A DNA stretch of 64,000 bases from Saprospiraceae bacterium (GCA_030729925.1 JANQWK010000099.1:1-64000); one strand, 5' to 3'; shown: positions 36,186-45,953, counted from the first letter of the stretch. Program-made: numbers and translations. The notes: generated from the sequence alone by a model not told the origin.

Positions 36186-37955
36186 TCAGGATGCGACCCG
36201 AAGACGTTTTGATAAGAAATTGGAAATCAATAATAAAGATAGAAATAATGCGATCCTGGCTATGAGGTCGCCCCACTTGACATAAAAGGTGATCTGGTCG
36301 TTGAACTGTATTTGTCCTTTGATGGCAGTGGCTTCATTGTAGCGGGTGGCCTGCAGGATGTCGCCCCGCTGGTTGATGAAGGCAGAAATACCAGTGTTCG
36401 CCGAACGCGCAATGGCCCTGCGGTTTTCAATGGCGCGCAAACTGGCAAAGTACAAGTGCTGGCGGTGCCCCGCCGTATTGTCCCACCAGCCGTCATTGGT
36501 GACGATAAAGGCGGCTTCGGCTCCTTTTTGGGTGTAACCGGTGAAAAATTCACCAAAAACAGATTCATAACAGATCACTGGGGCAATTTTTCCGGCAGGG
36601 CCGGCAAAAACGCTCCGCTCTGGCTGCGTGGCTACCCCGGCAGTAGTGCCTCCGAGTTTATCCACGAGGGGCTCAAACATGAAGAGCAGTTCTTTGTACG
36701 GAAAGCTTTCCGGTCCTGGTACCAACTTGGATTTTTTGTAAATTGGAACTTCCTGACTGCTGCCGTCCAATTGCAAGGCAATATTTGAGCGCTCCCAGCG
36801 CAGGGTGTCCCCCCAATTATTGATGGTCGTCCGCACGTAAGGCGAATGGGCTTCTCCCTTGCGGAAAATGGTATAGGCGTTGGCTCCCGTGACCAGACGC
36901 AGACGGGGATAATTACTCAAAAAAGCCTGCAAGCGCTGCATTTCCGGATATTGGGTGAGCTCGTGGGTCTCGTAGTCCCCCAAACTGGACTCCGGAAATA
37001 CCAGGTAGTCTGTCTGAGCATCTACCTGCGCCTCCGACAGCTCCAAAAAGCGCTCTATCTGCAAAGCTGCCGGGATGGTGAATTTTTCGTAGTGCGGCTC
37101 GTAGTTGGGCTGTACCACAACTACTTCTACCGATGCTCCGCGCTCCTCGTAATTGTGATACATCAGCGCCGACAATATCATGGGCAACACAGCCAGCAGC
37201 CCGGCTCGAACCAAAGGTGCTGCAAATGGCTGTTGCGCTTGTCTGCGAACCAACCCTACAAAAAGCAAATAATTGATCAACAATATCCAAAGGGTCCCCC
37301 CAAACACTCCCGTGTAGGCATACCATTGCACCAGCATCGGGTACTCGGCAAAACTATTGCCCAGCGTGAGCCAGGGCCAGGTGAGTTCCCATTGGTGGTG
37401 CAAATACTCAAAGGTGATCCAAAAGCTAATGAAACCGGCATAAGCAATGCGCGGCAGATAGGGTTTTACGAAGTGGAACAGCATAAAAGGCAGGGTCATC
37501 AGAAAGGCATTGACCATGATGGCAAACACCCCGGCTCCGAGCGCAGAGTTGCCTACCCAGTAGGTCGCTACGATGTTCCATACCAAAAAAGCATGGTAAC
37601 TGAATTGGTACAGTTGTCGGGAGCCGCCCGGACGACCGGTTAGTCGGGATTCCAAGAGCAACAAGGGCACAAATCCGACAAACATCAACCAGGGAACCGG
37701 CAAAATGTCCGGAAATCCAACGCCCAGCAGGATCCCGGATAGGGTACTCCACCCAAAATTGCGCAAAAAATCAGGGCCGGCGGCCAACTTGGGAAATACC
37801 AATAGCGCCAGAAAAAACCAGGAACTCAGGTAAAAAACTAAGGTGCGGTACCCCCAAAGTTCATCGGCCATGTAAAGGGTATAGAGATCATAACCCATCC
37901 AGGCTGTCAGCAATCCGCTGACCACGATCCCCCAGTTTCTGATGTTTGCGTTCAC
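36186..37955 (-). CDS. lnt: Apolipoprotein N-acyltransferase
   Basis: A 589-residue inner-membrane enzyme that adds the third acyl chain to lipoproteins. About eight hydrophobic helices fill residues 8-265. The nitrilase-like periplasmic domain follows with the catalytic triad visible as Glu322 (VFPESS), Lys410 (KKSKLVPG) and Cys462 (VICYESVFGE). A final membrane helix (about 563-580) ends the protein. The start is a GTG at 37955, 4 bp after the PaiB-like stop, so the gene belongs to the metG-paiB-lnt unit. It is longer than E. coli Lnt (512) at the N terminus. Many lipoproteins in this window are plausible substrates. Confidence 0.93.
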   Translation of the reverse strand: MNANIRNWGIVVSGLLTAWMGYDLYTLYMADELWGYRTLVFYLSSWFFLALLVFPKLAAGPDFLRNFGWSTLSGILLGVGFPDILPVPWLMFVGFVPLLLLESRLTGRPGGSRQLYQFSYHAFLVWNIVATYWVGNSALGAGVFAIMVNAFLMTLPFMLFHFVKPYLPRIAYAGFISFWITFEYLHHQWELTWPWLTLGNSFAEYPMLVQWYAYTGVFGGTLWILLINYLLFVGLVRRQAQQPFAAPLVRAGLLAVLPMILSALMYHNYEERGASVEVVVVQPNYEPHYEKFTIPAALQIERFLELSEAQVDAQTDYLVFPESSLGDYETHELTQYPEMQRLQAFLSNYPRLRLVTGANAYTIFRKGEAHSPYVRTTINNWGDTLRWERSNIALQLDGSSQEVPIYKKSKLVPGPESFPYKELLFMFEPLVDKLGGTTAGVATQPERSVFAGPAGKIAPVICYESVFGEFFTGYTQKGAEAAFIVTNDGWWDNTAGHRQHLYFASLRAIENRRAIARSANTGISAFINQRGDILQATRYNEATAIKGQIQFNDQITFYVKWGDLIARIALFLSLLLISNFLSKRLRVAS

Positions 37956-37959
37956 AGAC

Positions 37960-38589
37960 TTATGTTTTGGGTTGGGAATATTTTTTCATAGCCTCGGCAA
38001 GGGCCATATCCAAAGGATTGCCCGATGCTTCCAAAGCTGCTATCACCCGACGGAAATCCGTTTCATTTCGGTTTTGACTCAATTTAAAAGACGCTTCCAC
38101 CGATGCTACCTGCATCCGAAATCCAATGATGCCCCGCATTTGCGCCGAAAAGGACTTGGCATCCATCTGCCCGGCATAAAATCGCGGATCTCTGCCCTCC
38201 TCGTACTGGTCCACCATGGTGCTCAGGTGAGCTCGCAAGTCGTCTCCTTCCAAAATCGAAGCCCTGCCCCGCACATGCACTGCGATGTAATTCCAGGTGG
38301 GCACGTTTTCATGGGTGTACCACGAAGAAGAAACATATCCGTGCGGCCCCTGAAATATGGCCAACAGCGGCTCATCTCCTCCGACAAGCGCACCCGCAAT
38401 CTCGTTGCCCCGGGCAACATGTCCTTCCAGGAAAAACACACCCGGCTGGGGTTCTGCCCAAAGCAATGGGATATGCGCAGCAACCATTTTGCCAAAGGCG
38501 CGACCTACCAGCGTTGCAAAAGAATGCTCCTGTACAATCTCGCGGACATCCGCAAACGACCTCGGTTGGAACAGGACAGGTACGTACAT
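37960..38589 (-). CDS. FMN-binding PaiB-family protein
   Basis: A 209-residue member of the PaiB (FMN-binding negative transcriptional regulator) family with a split-barrel flavin-binding fold. Typical segments are the N-terminal MYVPVLFQ, HIPLLW, GHVARGNE, the FQGPHGYVSSSWY block and PTWNYIAVHVRG. Family members in Bacillus were named as repressors of protease and sporulation genes, but for most homologues the function is unproven and an enzymatic role is equally possible. It sits between metG (7 bp upstream) and lnt (4 bp downstream), an arrangement that says little about function. Confidence 0.85.
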   Translation of the reverse strand: MYVPVLFQPRSFADVREIVQEHSFATLVGRAFGKMVAAHIPLLWAEPQPGVFFLEGHVARGNEIAGALVGGDEPLLAIFQGPHGYVSSSWYTHENVPTWNYIAVHVRGRASILEGDDLRAHLSTMVDQYEEGRDPRFYAGQMDAKSFSAQMRGIIGFRMQVASVEASFKLSQNRNETDFRRVIAALEASGNPLDMALAEAMKKYSQPKT

Positions 38590-38596
38590 ATCAACG

Positions 38597-40723
38597 TTAT
38601 CTGACTACAAAACCATTCCCCCAGTCCGGACTGGCCGGCGACACAAAGGTCAGTTTGCCCTCCGTATTTTCCGCCATCAAAATCATACCTTCCGACATAA
38701 TCCCCCGCAATTTGCGCGGAGCCAGGTTGGCCACTAATACAATCTGCTGACCCACCACTTCTTCCGGGGTGTAATATTCGGCAATCCCCGACACGACGGT
38801 TCGTTTTTCCATGCCCAGGTCAATAGACAGTTTCAGCAATTTATCCGCTTTTTCAACTTTCTCTGCAGCCGTAATGGTTCCCGTGCGCAGGTCTATTTTT
38901 GCGAAAGCGTCATAATCAATGGCCTCCTTCAAAGGCACCCGCTCTTCCTGTTTTTCCTCTTGCATAATCGCTTCTAATTTAGCTTTTTGTTCCTGAATCA
39001 GTTCCATTCGCACAGGATCCTTTCTATCCTGAATCTTTGCAAATAAAATGAAAGGTTCTCCGATAATATGGCCTGTCGGCAAAAGAGAGCCGCCCGAACG
39101 CAGTACATCCAGCGCTGTTGCCAGCATGCCGGGCGCCAGGGGAGGCAAGCCAAATAGCTGTCGAACCTTTGCCGCAGAAAACGGAATGAAAGGCTCCATC
39201 AGGATGCTCAACAGACCACAAATTTGCAGGCTGGCAAACATACATGCTGCAATCCGCGGATCAGCCGGGTCTTCTTTCCAGATTTTCCAGGGCGATACGT
39301 CCTGTAAATAACCATTGCCGTAGGACGACAGTTCCATCAGGGTCTGCACAGCCGCTTTAAAACTGAAAGCCTCCAGCTCGTGGCGGAGTTTTTCGACAAT
39401 TTCCAGCACTTTTGGATGTGCATCGGCCAGCTCTACCCCGGTAACCGGCACCTTGCCTTCGAAATATTTGTGGGTCAGTACAGCCACCCGATTGATAAAA
39501 TTGCCCAGGTTGTCCGCCAGCTCTTTATCGTGAAATTCGACAAATTCATCCCATTTGAAATCGCTGTCTCGGTTTTCAGGCATATTCCGAATCAAGACAT
39601 AGCGCAAAGCATCCTCCTTATTGGGAAAATCCCGGAAGGTCTCGAGGTAGTCGTGCTGCTCGATCCCCCAGCCTCGCGACTTGGAAAATTTTTGTCCCTC
39701 GAAGTTCAAAAACTGATTCGCGGGAACGTTCCTCGGAAGCGCAAACTCGCCATGTGCCTTTAACATAGCCGGAAAGACGATACAGTGAAAAACGATGTTG
39801 TCCTTGCCAATAAAATGGATCAACTCCACCTGATCCCCCTTCCAATAGGCTTCCCAATCCACCCCTTGCTCAGCTGCCCACTGACGGGTAGCCGAAATAT
39901 AGCCAATTGGCGCATCAAACCATACGTACAGCACCTTTCCCTGCGCATCCGGCAGGGGTACAGCAATACCCCAGCTGAGGTCGCGGGTAATAGACCGGGG
40001 CTGGAGTCCTTCGTCGAGCCACGACAAACACTGTCCGATTACATGCTTCTTCCAGGTGCGGGGATCGTGGTGTTGCACCCCATCCAGAACACCTTCACTG
40101 ATCCACTCCCGCAGCCAGCCGGCATGCTTATCGAGCTTGAAATACCAGTGCTTCGTGGGCTTCAGAACAGGTCGTTGTCCACTCAGCGTAGAAACCGGGT
40201 TGATCAGCTCCGTCGGCGACAGATCCGATCCGCAACTCTCACACTGATCGCCAAAGGCTGAGTCATACCCGCATTTCGGACAAGTCCCCTGGATATAGCG
40301 ATCCGCCAAAAACTGATCATACGCCTCGTCGTAGTATTGCTCGATCACCTGCTCCTCAAACTCATCACCCTTCTCGTACAAACGCATGAAAAAATCCTGG
40401 GAAGTCCGATGGTGCAGCTCCGCACTCGTTCTGTGATAATAGTCAAATGAAATCCCCAATTTCTCAAAGGTATCCTTGTTGAGCCGATGGTACTTGTCAA
40501 TGATTTCCTGCGGAGAAACCCCCTCCTTCTTCGCCCGGATCGTAATCGCCGCTCCGTGCTCGTCCGAACCACAAACCCACACCACATCCCTGCCCATCAG
40601 ACGCAAATAACGCACGTAGATGTCAGCCGGCAAATAAGCGCCCGCCAAATGCCCCAGGTGCAGGGCACCATTGGCATACGGCAAAGCAGAAGTGATCAGG
40701 TATTTCTTTTCCGAGTTCTCCAT
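38597..40723 (-). CDS. metG: Methionyl-tRNA synthetase
   Basis: A 708-residue class I aminoacyl-tRNA synthetase. It shows the HIGH-type motif HLGH in ALPYANGALHLGHLAG, a zinc knuckle CPKC-x9-CESC (about 145-162), the signature KFSKS (KMSKS variant common in Bacteroidota) near residue 340, an anticodon-binding helical domain and a C-terminal tRNA-binding OB domain (about 600-708; IDLRTGTITAAEKVEKADKL). I use ATG 40723 (MENSEKKYLIT), because the longer reading frame adds a non-conserved extension. It heads the unit metG-paiB-lnt. A -7-like TATATTCG lies upstream. Confidence 0.96.
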   Translation of the reverse strand: MENSEKKYLITSALPYANGALHLGHLAGAYLPADIYVRYLRLMGRDVVWVCGSDEHGAAITIRAKKEGVSPQEIIDKYHRLNKDTFEKLGISFDYYHRTSAELHHRTSQDFFMRLYEKGDEFEEQVIEQYYDEAYDQFLADRYIQGTCPKCGYDSAFGDQCESCGSDLSPTELINPVSTLSGQRPVLKPTKHWYFKLDKHAGWLREWISEGVLDGVQHHDPRTWKKHVIGQCLSWLDEGLQPRSITRDLSWGIAVPLPDAQGKVLYVWFDAPIGYISATRQWAAEQGVDWEAYWKGDQVELIHFIGKDNIVFHCIVFPAMLKAHGEFALPRNVPANQFLNFEGQKFSKSRGWGIEQHDYLETFRDFPNKEDALRYVLIRNMPENRDSDFKWDEFVEFHDKELADNLGNFINRVAVLTHKYFEGKVPVTGVELADAHPKVLEIVEKLRHELEAFSFKAAVQTLMELSSYGNGYLQDVSPWKIWKEDPADPRIAACMFASLQICGLLSILMEPFIPFSAAKVRQLFGLPPLAPGMLATALDVLRSGGSLLPTGHIIGEPFILFAKIQDRKDPVRMELIQEQKAKLEAIMQEEKQEERVPLKEAIDYDAFAKIDLRTGTITAAEKVEKADKLLKLSIDLGMEKRTVVSGIAEYYTPEEVVGQQIVLVANLAPRKLRGIMSEGMILMAENTEGKLTFVSPASPDWGNGFVVR

Positions 40724-41136
40724 GATGGTAAATTTGTACGCTGTTTTGTTTAACCCTGCGAATATACGCATTTGTCAACGTATTCCACATCTGCCCATCC
40801 AAAGCCAAGCCCAACACCCCAAATCACCTTAACCCAAAAAACATCTTAAATCATTACCTGCAATCAAAATAATATCCAATCAGCCTACACAAGCGCTCAT
40901 TTTATTAAAAAAATAATTGTTTTTTCATTCAAAATTACTGAAAACCAAAGATTTAAGTACAGGTGCAAGGCACCTTAAAGTGCCTTGCACCTGATTACCC
41001 TTGTTAATACCCTCAACACCCCCAAAAGTAACCACCATCTTTAAGTTTTTGATAAATGATTTTTTCCGACAGGAATACCCAGGCAGTCCCCAAAAAAAAT
41101 GATTAATTTTCGACCCAAACAAGGCCGAAAACGTAC
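40724..41136. other. Divergent intergenic region holding repeat copy 2
   Basis: About 410 bases between metG (minus) and the DUF1015 gene (plus). Apart from the palindromic repeat at 40961-41033 and a near-consensus -7 (TATATTCG on the minus strand close to metG) I see only AT-rich DNA with A-runs around 40880-40930. No convincing small gene or structured RNA was recognised. Confidence 0.5.
40961..41033 (+). repeat. Dispersed palindromic repeat, copy 2
   Basis: AGGTGCAAGGCACCTT (40961-40976) faces AAAGTGCCTTGCACCT (40977-40992): a 16-bp inverted repeat with one mismatch, in which each arm is itself a small palindrome around AAG or CTT. The tail GATTACCCTTGTTAATACCC ... AAAAGTAACC runs to 41033 and matches copies 1 and 3. 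Confidence 0.85.
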
Positions 41137-42258
41137 ATGCAGATTCTACCCTTCAAAGCTGTTTATCCGAACTACGATTACCTCAGTTCGCCCGCTTCTT
41201 TTTTCGCGACCGTGAAAGAAGAGTACGATGATTATTATCGCAGCGGCTTTTTCCTCAGCCATTCGCAAAAGGCGATTTATGTGTATCAAATTACGAGGGG
41301 CGAACAGTGCAGCACGGGGATCATCGCCGGAGTGCACATCAGCGAATACCTCAACCACAACCTGAAACGGCACGAGGATACGATCGCCGATAAGGAGCAA
41401 AAACAGATACAGTTGCTGCTCAAGCGAAAAGCTTCAGTAAAACCGGTTTTGCTGACCTATCCCACCGTGGAGGAAATAGATGACTTCCTGTCGGATTGGG
41501 TAGCTACCCAACCGGTTTTTTTCGAAATTCCGATCCCGGAAAAACAAGAAGTGCACCGTTTCTGGACGATCGAAAACGAGGCCGATGTCGCCCGCATTCA
41601 ACAATTGTTCGATCAGCAGGTGGCCTGCACCTATATCGCCGATGGGCACCACAGAAGTTCCGCCATGGCGACGCTTTACCACAAACTCCACAACCGCCGA
41701 CCCCAAGCTTTTGAGCTGCTGCTCTGCGCCTTGTTCCCGGCTTCCCAAATCAAAATATGGGACTACAACCGGGTACTGGACGATCTTAACGGGGTAAGTC
41801 CTACCCGATTTATGGCCGGCCTCTCTACCGTGGCCGATATTCTCCCCCGATCGGCGCCTTTTAAACCCGAAAGGGTGCACCAGCTTGCTATGTGCATCCA
41901 CCGCGAATGGTACGAGCTGAACTGGAAACCCGCCGTCCTGGAAGCCTACCAAACAAAAGGAGTGATCCTGGATGTGCAGTTGCTCGATGAGAAAATTCTG
42001 CGCGACCTGCTCGGAATTGCGGATGTCCGCCGGGAACCAGGAATTACCTACATCGAAGGCCCCCAGGGATTGGAAGGCATTCGCCGAAAACTTGTGCACA
42101 GCGACAATGGCGTGGCTTTCTGCTTGTATCCGGTCGCGTTCGGGGATTTTGTGCAAATGGCCGAATCCGACCAAATCATGCCCCCAAAGTCCACTTGGTT
42201 CGAACCCAGACTGGTCAACGGCATCCTGGCCTATGATTTTCACCACGAATTACAGTAA
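41137..42258 (+). CDS. DUF1015 family protein
   Basis: A 373-residue cytosolic protein of the DUF1015 family. It starts MQILPFKAVYPN and contains the family's diagnostic YIADGHHRSSA (about residues 166-176), which resembles the active-site region of ParB/sulfiredoxin-related nucleases and kinases. Family members are often near serine biosynthesis genes and have been linked to a serine-kinase-like fold; nothing of that pathway is next to it here. The following amidohydrolase gene starts 17-32 bp downstream, so they may be co-transcribed. Biochemical role unknown. Confidence 0.82.
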   Translation: MQILPFKAVYPNYDYLSSPASFFATVKEEYDDYYRSGFFLSHSQKAIYVYQITRGEQCSTGIIAGVHISEYLNHNLKRHEDTIADKEQKQIQLLLKRKASVKPVLLTYPTVEEIDDFLSDWVATQPVFFEIPIPEKQEVHRFWTIENEADVARIQQLFDQQVACTYIADGHHRSSAMATLYHKLHNRRPQAFELLLCALFPASQIKIWDYNRVLDDLNGVSPTRFMAGLSTVADILPRSAPFKPERVHQLAMCIHREWYELNWKPAVLEAYQTKGVILDVQLLDEKILRDLLGIADVRREPGITYIEGPQGLEGIRRKLVHSDNGVAFCLYPVAFGDFVQMAESDQIMPPKSTWFEPRLVNGILAYDFHHELQ

Positions 42259-42290
42259 CTTGCAGCCTCATACCAATGCCTGATCCAACT

Positions 42291-43472
42291 ATGAAGATCG
42301 AAAAGTTTGCAGCAGACCTTATCCTGACCGTGAGCGGTTCCCCTCTGGAAAATTATGTCGTCGTGACCGACGAAAATGGAACCATCCTGAGTCTCGATCC
42401 CCTCGATCAACACGATCCCGCAAGTGTCAACCACCTAAAGGGCATCCTAACCCCGGGTTTTGTAAATACCCATTGCCACCTGGAGCTTTCTCACCTGAAA
42501 GGAGTAGCCGAAACAGGTACCGGACTGCTTCCCTTCCTCACTAAAGTGGTGTCCATGAGGGAAGTCCCCATGGAAGCGATCCTGGATGCGATCGAACAGG
42601 CCGACCGCGACATGTATGAGGCAGGTATCGTGGCCGTGGGCGATATTTCCAATAAGGCAGATACCCTCGCTACCAAACAAAAAAGTGCGATCCACTACCA
42701 TACTTTCGTGGAGATGTTCGATTTTCTGCAGGATCACCTGACCGTTCCTACCTTCGAACAGTACCGACAGGTGTTTGAACAACACGATGACCAAAACGGC
42801 AATAAAAAAAGCTGCGTGCCCCACGCGCCCTATACCGTTTCACCAGGCTTGTTTGCACTGATCAACGAACATAATCCGCAAGGGGTAACGGTAAGTATCC
42901 ACAACCAGGAAACACCCCATGAAAATGAACTTTTTCTGAATAAAGGGGGACAGTTTGTGGACTGGTTCCAGCGCTTCGGTTTTTCAACCACGCATTTCCA
43001 GCCTATCGGCAAAACTTCTATCCACTACGCGATCCAACACATGAACCCACAGCACCGAACGCTGTTTGTGCACAATACCCTCACCCAACCAGAGGATATC
43101 GCCGCCGCACATGCCTGGAACGATCAGGTATATTGGGCTACCTGCGCCAACGCCAATTTGTATATCGAAAATCGCTTGCCCAATTACCAGCATTTTATGG
43201 CCGCTGACGCGAAAATGACCATTGGAACCGATAGCCTGACGTCCAATTGGCAATTGTCTGTCCTGGAAGAAATGAAGACCATCGCCCGCTATCAGTCGTA
43301 TATCCCTTTCGAAACCCTGCTCCGCTGGGCTACCCTCAACGGGGCCGCCGCACTGGGTTACGAGAAACAACTGGGCAGCATCGAACCCGGCAAGCAACCC
43401 GGATTGCTCCTGCTGGATCTGGATAAAAGTCTTCAACTGACACCACATACCCGGGTCAAAAGACTGATCTAA
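42291..43472 (+). CDS. Amidohydrolase of the cytosine/aminodeoxyfutalosine deaminase group
   Basis: A 393-residue cytosolic metallohydrolase. Metal and substrate residues are clear: NTHCHLELSH (HxH), PHAPYTVSP, SIHNQET, LFVHNT and the final GTDSLTSNW. This pattern fits the TRZ/ATZ deaminase group, which includes S-adenosylhomocysteine and aminodeoxyfutalosine deaminases. A role in futalosine-type menaquinone synthesis is one possibility but needs the other mqn genes, which are not in the window. An ATG 15 bases upstream (42276) is also possible. Its stop overlaps the stop of the convergent GSCFA gene (CTAA at 43469-43472). Confidence 0.8.
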   Translation: MKIEKFAADLILTVSGSPLENYVVVTDENGTILSLDPLDQHDPASVNHLKGILTPGFVNTHCHLELSHLKGVAETGTGLLPFLTKVVSMREVPMEAILDAIEQADRDMYEAGIVAVGDISNKADTLATKQKSAIHYHTFVEMFDFLQDHLTVPTFEQYRQVFEQHDDQNGNKKSCVPHAPYTVSPGLFALINEHNPQGVTVSIHNQETPHENELFLNKGGQFVDWFQRFGFSTTHFQPIGKTSIHYAIQHMNPQHRTLFVHNTLTQPEDIAAAHAWNDQVYWATCANANLYIENRLPNYQHFMAADAKMTIGTDSLTSNWQLSVLEEMKTIARYQSYIPFETLLRWATLNGAAALGYEKQLGSIEPGKQPGLLLLDLDKSLQLTPHTRVKRLI

Positions 43473-44443
43473 CCCAGCCTGATCCGCTCGGCAGACCAAT
43501 CCGCTTCCGGCAGTAAAGCTGCCAATTCCAGCCACCGTTGACGGAGTTGGTCCAAGTGCTTGCGATGGGCTTCCGTTTCCGGAAAAAAAGGCCGATGCGA
43601 AAGTCCCGCCAACAGACTTCCTATGGCTTTGTTCAAAGCACGGGTTTCTGCCCTCATCAAACCCTCCTCAAAGCGACTCCAGATATACGATATGGCCTGC
43701 TCCCCCGGATGGATCATGTCCGTTGCATAAAACCGATAGTCCCGCAGTTCGTCCATCATGATCTCATACGCCGGAAAATAATACACCTGTTCCTCGTTCC
43801 GACACAAGTGCTCTGCCAGCAAGTGCAAACGCGCCTTGCTGCGCTGATTGTCCACAAAACCGTCCGATTTGTGCCGCACAGGACTTACCGTCACCAAAAT
43901 TTTAATACCCGGATTGACCGCCCGAAGTTCTGCCAACAACATCTCCCAATCGGTCAACAAAGACTCGAGGTTGGGCAAGTGCCGCTCAAAAAAAGTGCCC
44001 GGCACCTTGTGACAGTTGCTTACCACCCGATCGTCCGATACCAGCCGATACACAAAAGCCGTACCGAAGGTCAATACTATCCAGTCGGCGCACCGCAAGC
44101 GCTCCCCCGCCCGATGTATCGCAGCATTCATCCCTTCCAAAGCCAAATCCCGGTCGGGATGACTGTACCGACTATGAAAATCCCAACTGTGCCAAAGCTC
44201 CTGGTGCAGAAAAAGATCTTCTACCTGTATCAAAGCCCCCGAAAGCAACCGCCTGATCCCCGATGCCATGCTCAAAGGGTTATAGACAATCCCAAAAGGA
44301 TTCTCCTCCCAGACATACTTCAATGCATGCAGCCGCTGCCCGATATGTTCAATAAAACAGGAACCCAACCCAATCAACCGCTGGGTGTGTGAAATTTTTT
44401 CAGGAAAATCCGGCAGCAATACCGGTGTTCTAAACTGATCCAT
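43469..44443 (-). CDS. GSCFA domain protein (SGNH-like hydrolase fold)
   Basis: A 324-residue cytosolic protein carrying the motif that names the family, GLGSCFIEHIG, near residue 27. The later blocks VLTFGTAFVYRL, ILVTVSPVRHKSDG and YFPAYEIMMDELRDYRFYATDMIHPG (given here in pieces of the family pattern) resemble an SGNH/GDSL hydrolase, with Ser in the first block and Asp/His in the last. It is found across Bacteroidota, often next to cell-wall genes, but its substrate is not known. It ends in a tail-to-tail overlap with the deaminase-like gene and is divergent from the unknown 443-residue gene. Confidence 0.85.
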   Translation of the reverse strand: MDQFRTPVLLPDFPEKISHTQRLIGLGSCFIEHIGQRLHALKYVWEENPFGIVYNPLSMASGIRRLLSGALIQVEDLFLHQELWHSWDFHSRYSHPDRDLALEGMNAAIHRAGERLRCADWIVLTFGTAFVYRLVSDDRVVSNCHKVPGTFFERHLPNLESLLTDWEMLLAELRAVNPGIKILVTVSPVRHKSDGFVDNQRSKARLHLLAEHLCRNEEQVYYFPAYEIMMDELRDYRFYATDMIHPGEQAISYIWSRFEEGLMRAETRALNKAIGSLLAGLSHRPFFPETEAHRKHLDQLRQRWLELAALLPEADWSAERIRLG

Positions 44444-44500
44444 ATCCCGACAATTTCCAGGCTAAAGCATCGCCTGGCACGCATTCTCAAAATTAAGTGC

Positions 44501-44508
44501 TAATTTTG
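44501..44508 (+). promoter_or_regulatory. Candidate -7 promoter element
   Basis: A perfect TAnnTTTG box (TAATTTTG), 55 bases upstream of the 443-residue gene. The -33 region is poor (CTGG at 44474-44477), so the call is tentative. Confidence 0.4.
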
Positions 44509-44563
44509 TTAAATTATATCTTAATCCCCTTGTTCACAATATGCACCGCCAATATTTTACAGC

Positions 44564-45895
44564 ATGGGAATACTAAATCGCCTGTTTGGAAGTCCAATCC
44601 CCCCAGCCGCCAAGCCCGATATTACCTTCGGCAGGTACAGCGACACCTACAAGGAAGCCTCCAAATACGAAGCCTGGGATCAGGCGCTCGATGCCTTCGA
44701 AGCCGGAGATTACCTGGATTCCTATCAGTTTTTCTTTACCTACCTGCGCGATGACCACGAGGACAATGTGCGCTTTCACACCGAAGATGGCACCCTGCAC
44801 TTCGAACTGTTCCAAGGCTCCCGAAAAATCACCGGTTTTGCCGACAGGCAGATCCTCAAAGCAGAAGCAAAGATAGCCAAAGCTGCATCCCTGAATGTGG
44901 GGTTTATGCGGCGCCTGCTCGAAAAAAATTTTCACCTCAAATACAGTAAGTTTGCACTGGATCCCGACAACAACATCGTCATCCTTTTCGATACTTTTGC
45001 CGTTGACGGTTCACCCTATAAGTTATATTACGCCCTGAAGGAACTGGCTACCAATGCCGACAAACAGGACGATCTCCTGCTCGATGAGTTTTCTATCCTC
45101 CAACCCATAGACACCTCCCACATTTTTCCACTCCCCTACCCGGAAAAAGAAGCGAAATACGATTTTTTGCAAACACAACTGACCCAGGTGCTCCACGAAC
45201 TCGATCAACTGGATGAAGATCGGGAGAGTTTTCCCGGAGGGACAGCCTACCTGCTGCTGGATGTGGTCTATAAAACAGATTACCTGCTCAAACCAGAGGG
45301 CTACCTGATGGAAACCCTGGAACGGGTACACCGAAAATATTTTGAGGAAGACGGGCAAACGACACGACAAAAAAATAGCCGACTCAGAAAGGAAATGGAA
45401 CAGCTCCTAAAAAGGTCCAAAGAGGATTATTTCAAGGAGTTTTACCGGGTAGTCGCTACTTTCGGCATTACCAATCCCATCAACCACGACCGAGTGCTGA
45501 GCTTTATTGATTCAGAACTCAACCAGATGGACTGGTATCGCGATAATGGTTTCCCCGCTGTGGCGTTGGCAATCCCCGGTTATATCATAGGCTATTGCTT
45601 GTTTAATTACGCCCTGCCCAAACCCGATCGCGAACTGTTCCACCTGTTCTACGAAATTACCGAAGCGCCATTTTTTAAGACATTAGGCTTCCAAGACAGC
45701 CTGTACGATCCCGATTCCGGTAAATTCGACCAAAAAGCGATCCGCAAGGCGATTGACCAAATAGTAACCAACAACCGAAAAAGGTTTCCCAACCTGCAGG
45801 CGAATACTGCTACCCTCGATTTTTCCAACCTGACCGCCTTTTGCCGCTCTTTCCTGCTGATGGTCCGCAACATGGATATGGTCAAATTGACCTGA
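44564..45895 (+). CDS. Conserved protein of unknown function
   Basis: A 443-residue cytosolic protein that I do not recognise. It has no signal peptide, membrane helix or catalytic motif that stands out. The first 170 residues alternate short strands and helices in a pattern like small YbjN/secretion-chaperone folds (weak inference). The middle (about 230-330) is charged and helical (RLRKEMEQLLKRSKEDYFKE). The last third is hydrophobic-helical (VALAIPGYIIGYCLF) and may be globular. It is followed after 58 bp by the paaD-like gene on the same strand and may be part of that unit. A candidate -7 box lies at 44501. Confidence 0.65.
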   Translation: MGILNRLFGSPIPPAAKPDITFGRYSDTYKEASKYEAWDQALDAFEAGDYLDSYQFFFTYLRDDHEDNVRFHTEDGTLHFELFQGSRKITGFADRQILKAEAKIAKAASLNVGFMRRLLEKNFHLKYSKFALDPDNNIVILFDTFAVDGSPYKLYYALKELATNADKQDDLLLDEFSILQPIDTSHIFPLPYPEKEAKYDFLQTQLTQVLHELDQLDEDRESFPGGTAYLLLDVVYKTDYLLKPEGYLMETLERVHRKYFEEDGQTTRQKNSRLRKEMEQLLKRSKEDYFKEFYRVVATFGITNPINHDRVLSFIDSELNQMDWYRDNGFPAVALAIPGYIIGYCLFNYALPKPDRELFHLFYEITEAPFFKTLGFQDSLYDPDSGKFDQKAIRKAIDQIVTNNRKRFPNLQANTATLDFSNLTAFCRSFLLMVRNMDMVKLT

Positions 45896-45953
45896 ACAAA
45901 TGCACACAACCTTTAATGGGTACAATAGGTTATGTTTATAAACAAATAAGGCT

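Noticed and set aside
43437-43475. Overlapping convergent stops (CTAA) as a sign of antisense regulation
   Set aside because: Tail-to-tail overlaps of this size are common in compact genomes (another at 52091-52094), so it is not taken as evidence of regulation.
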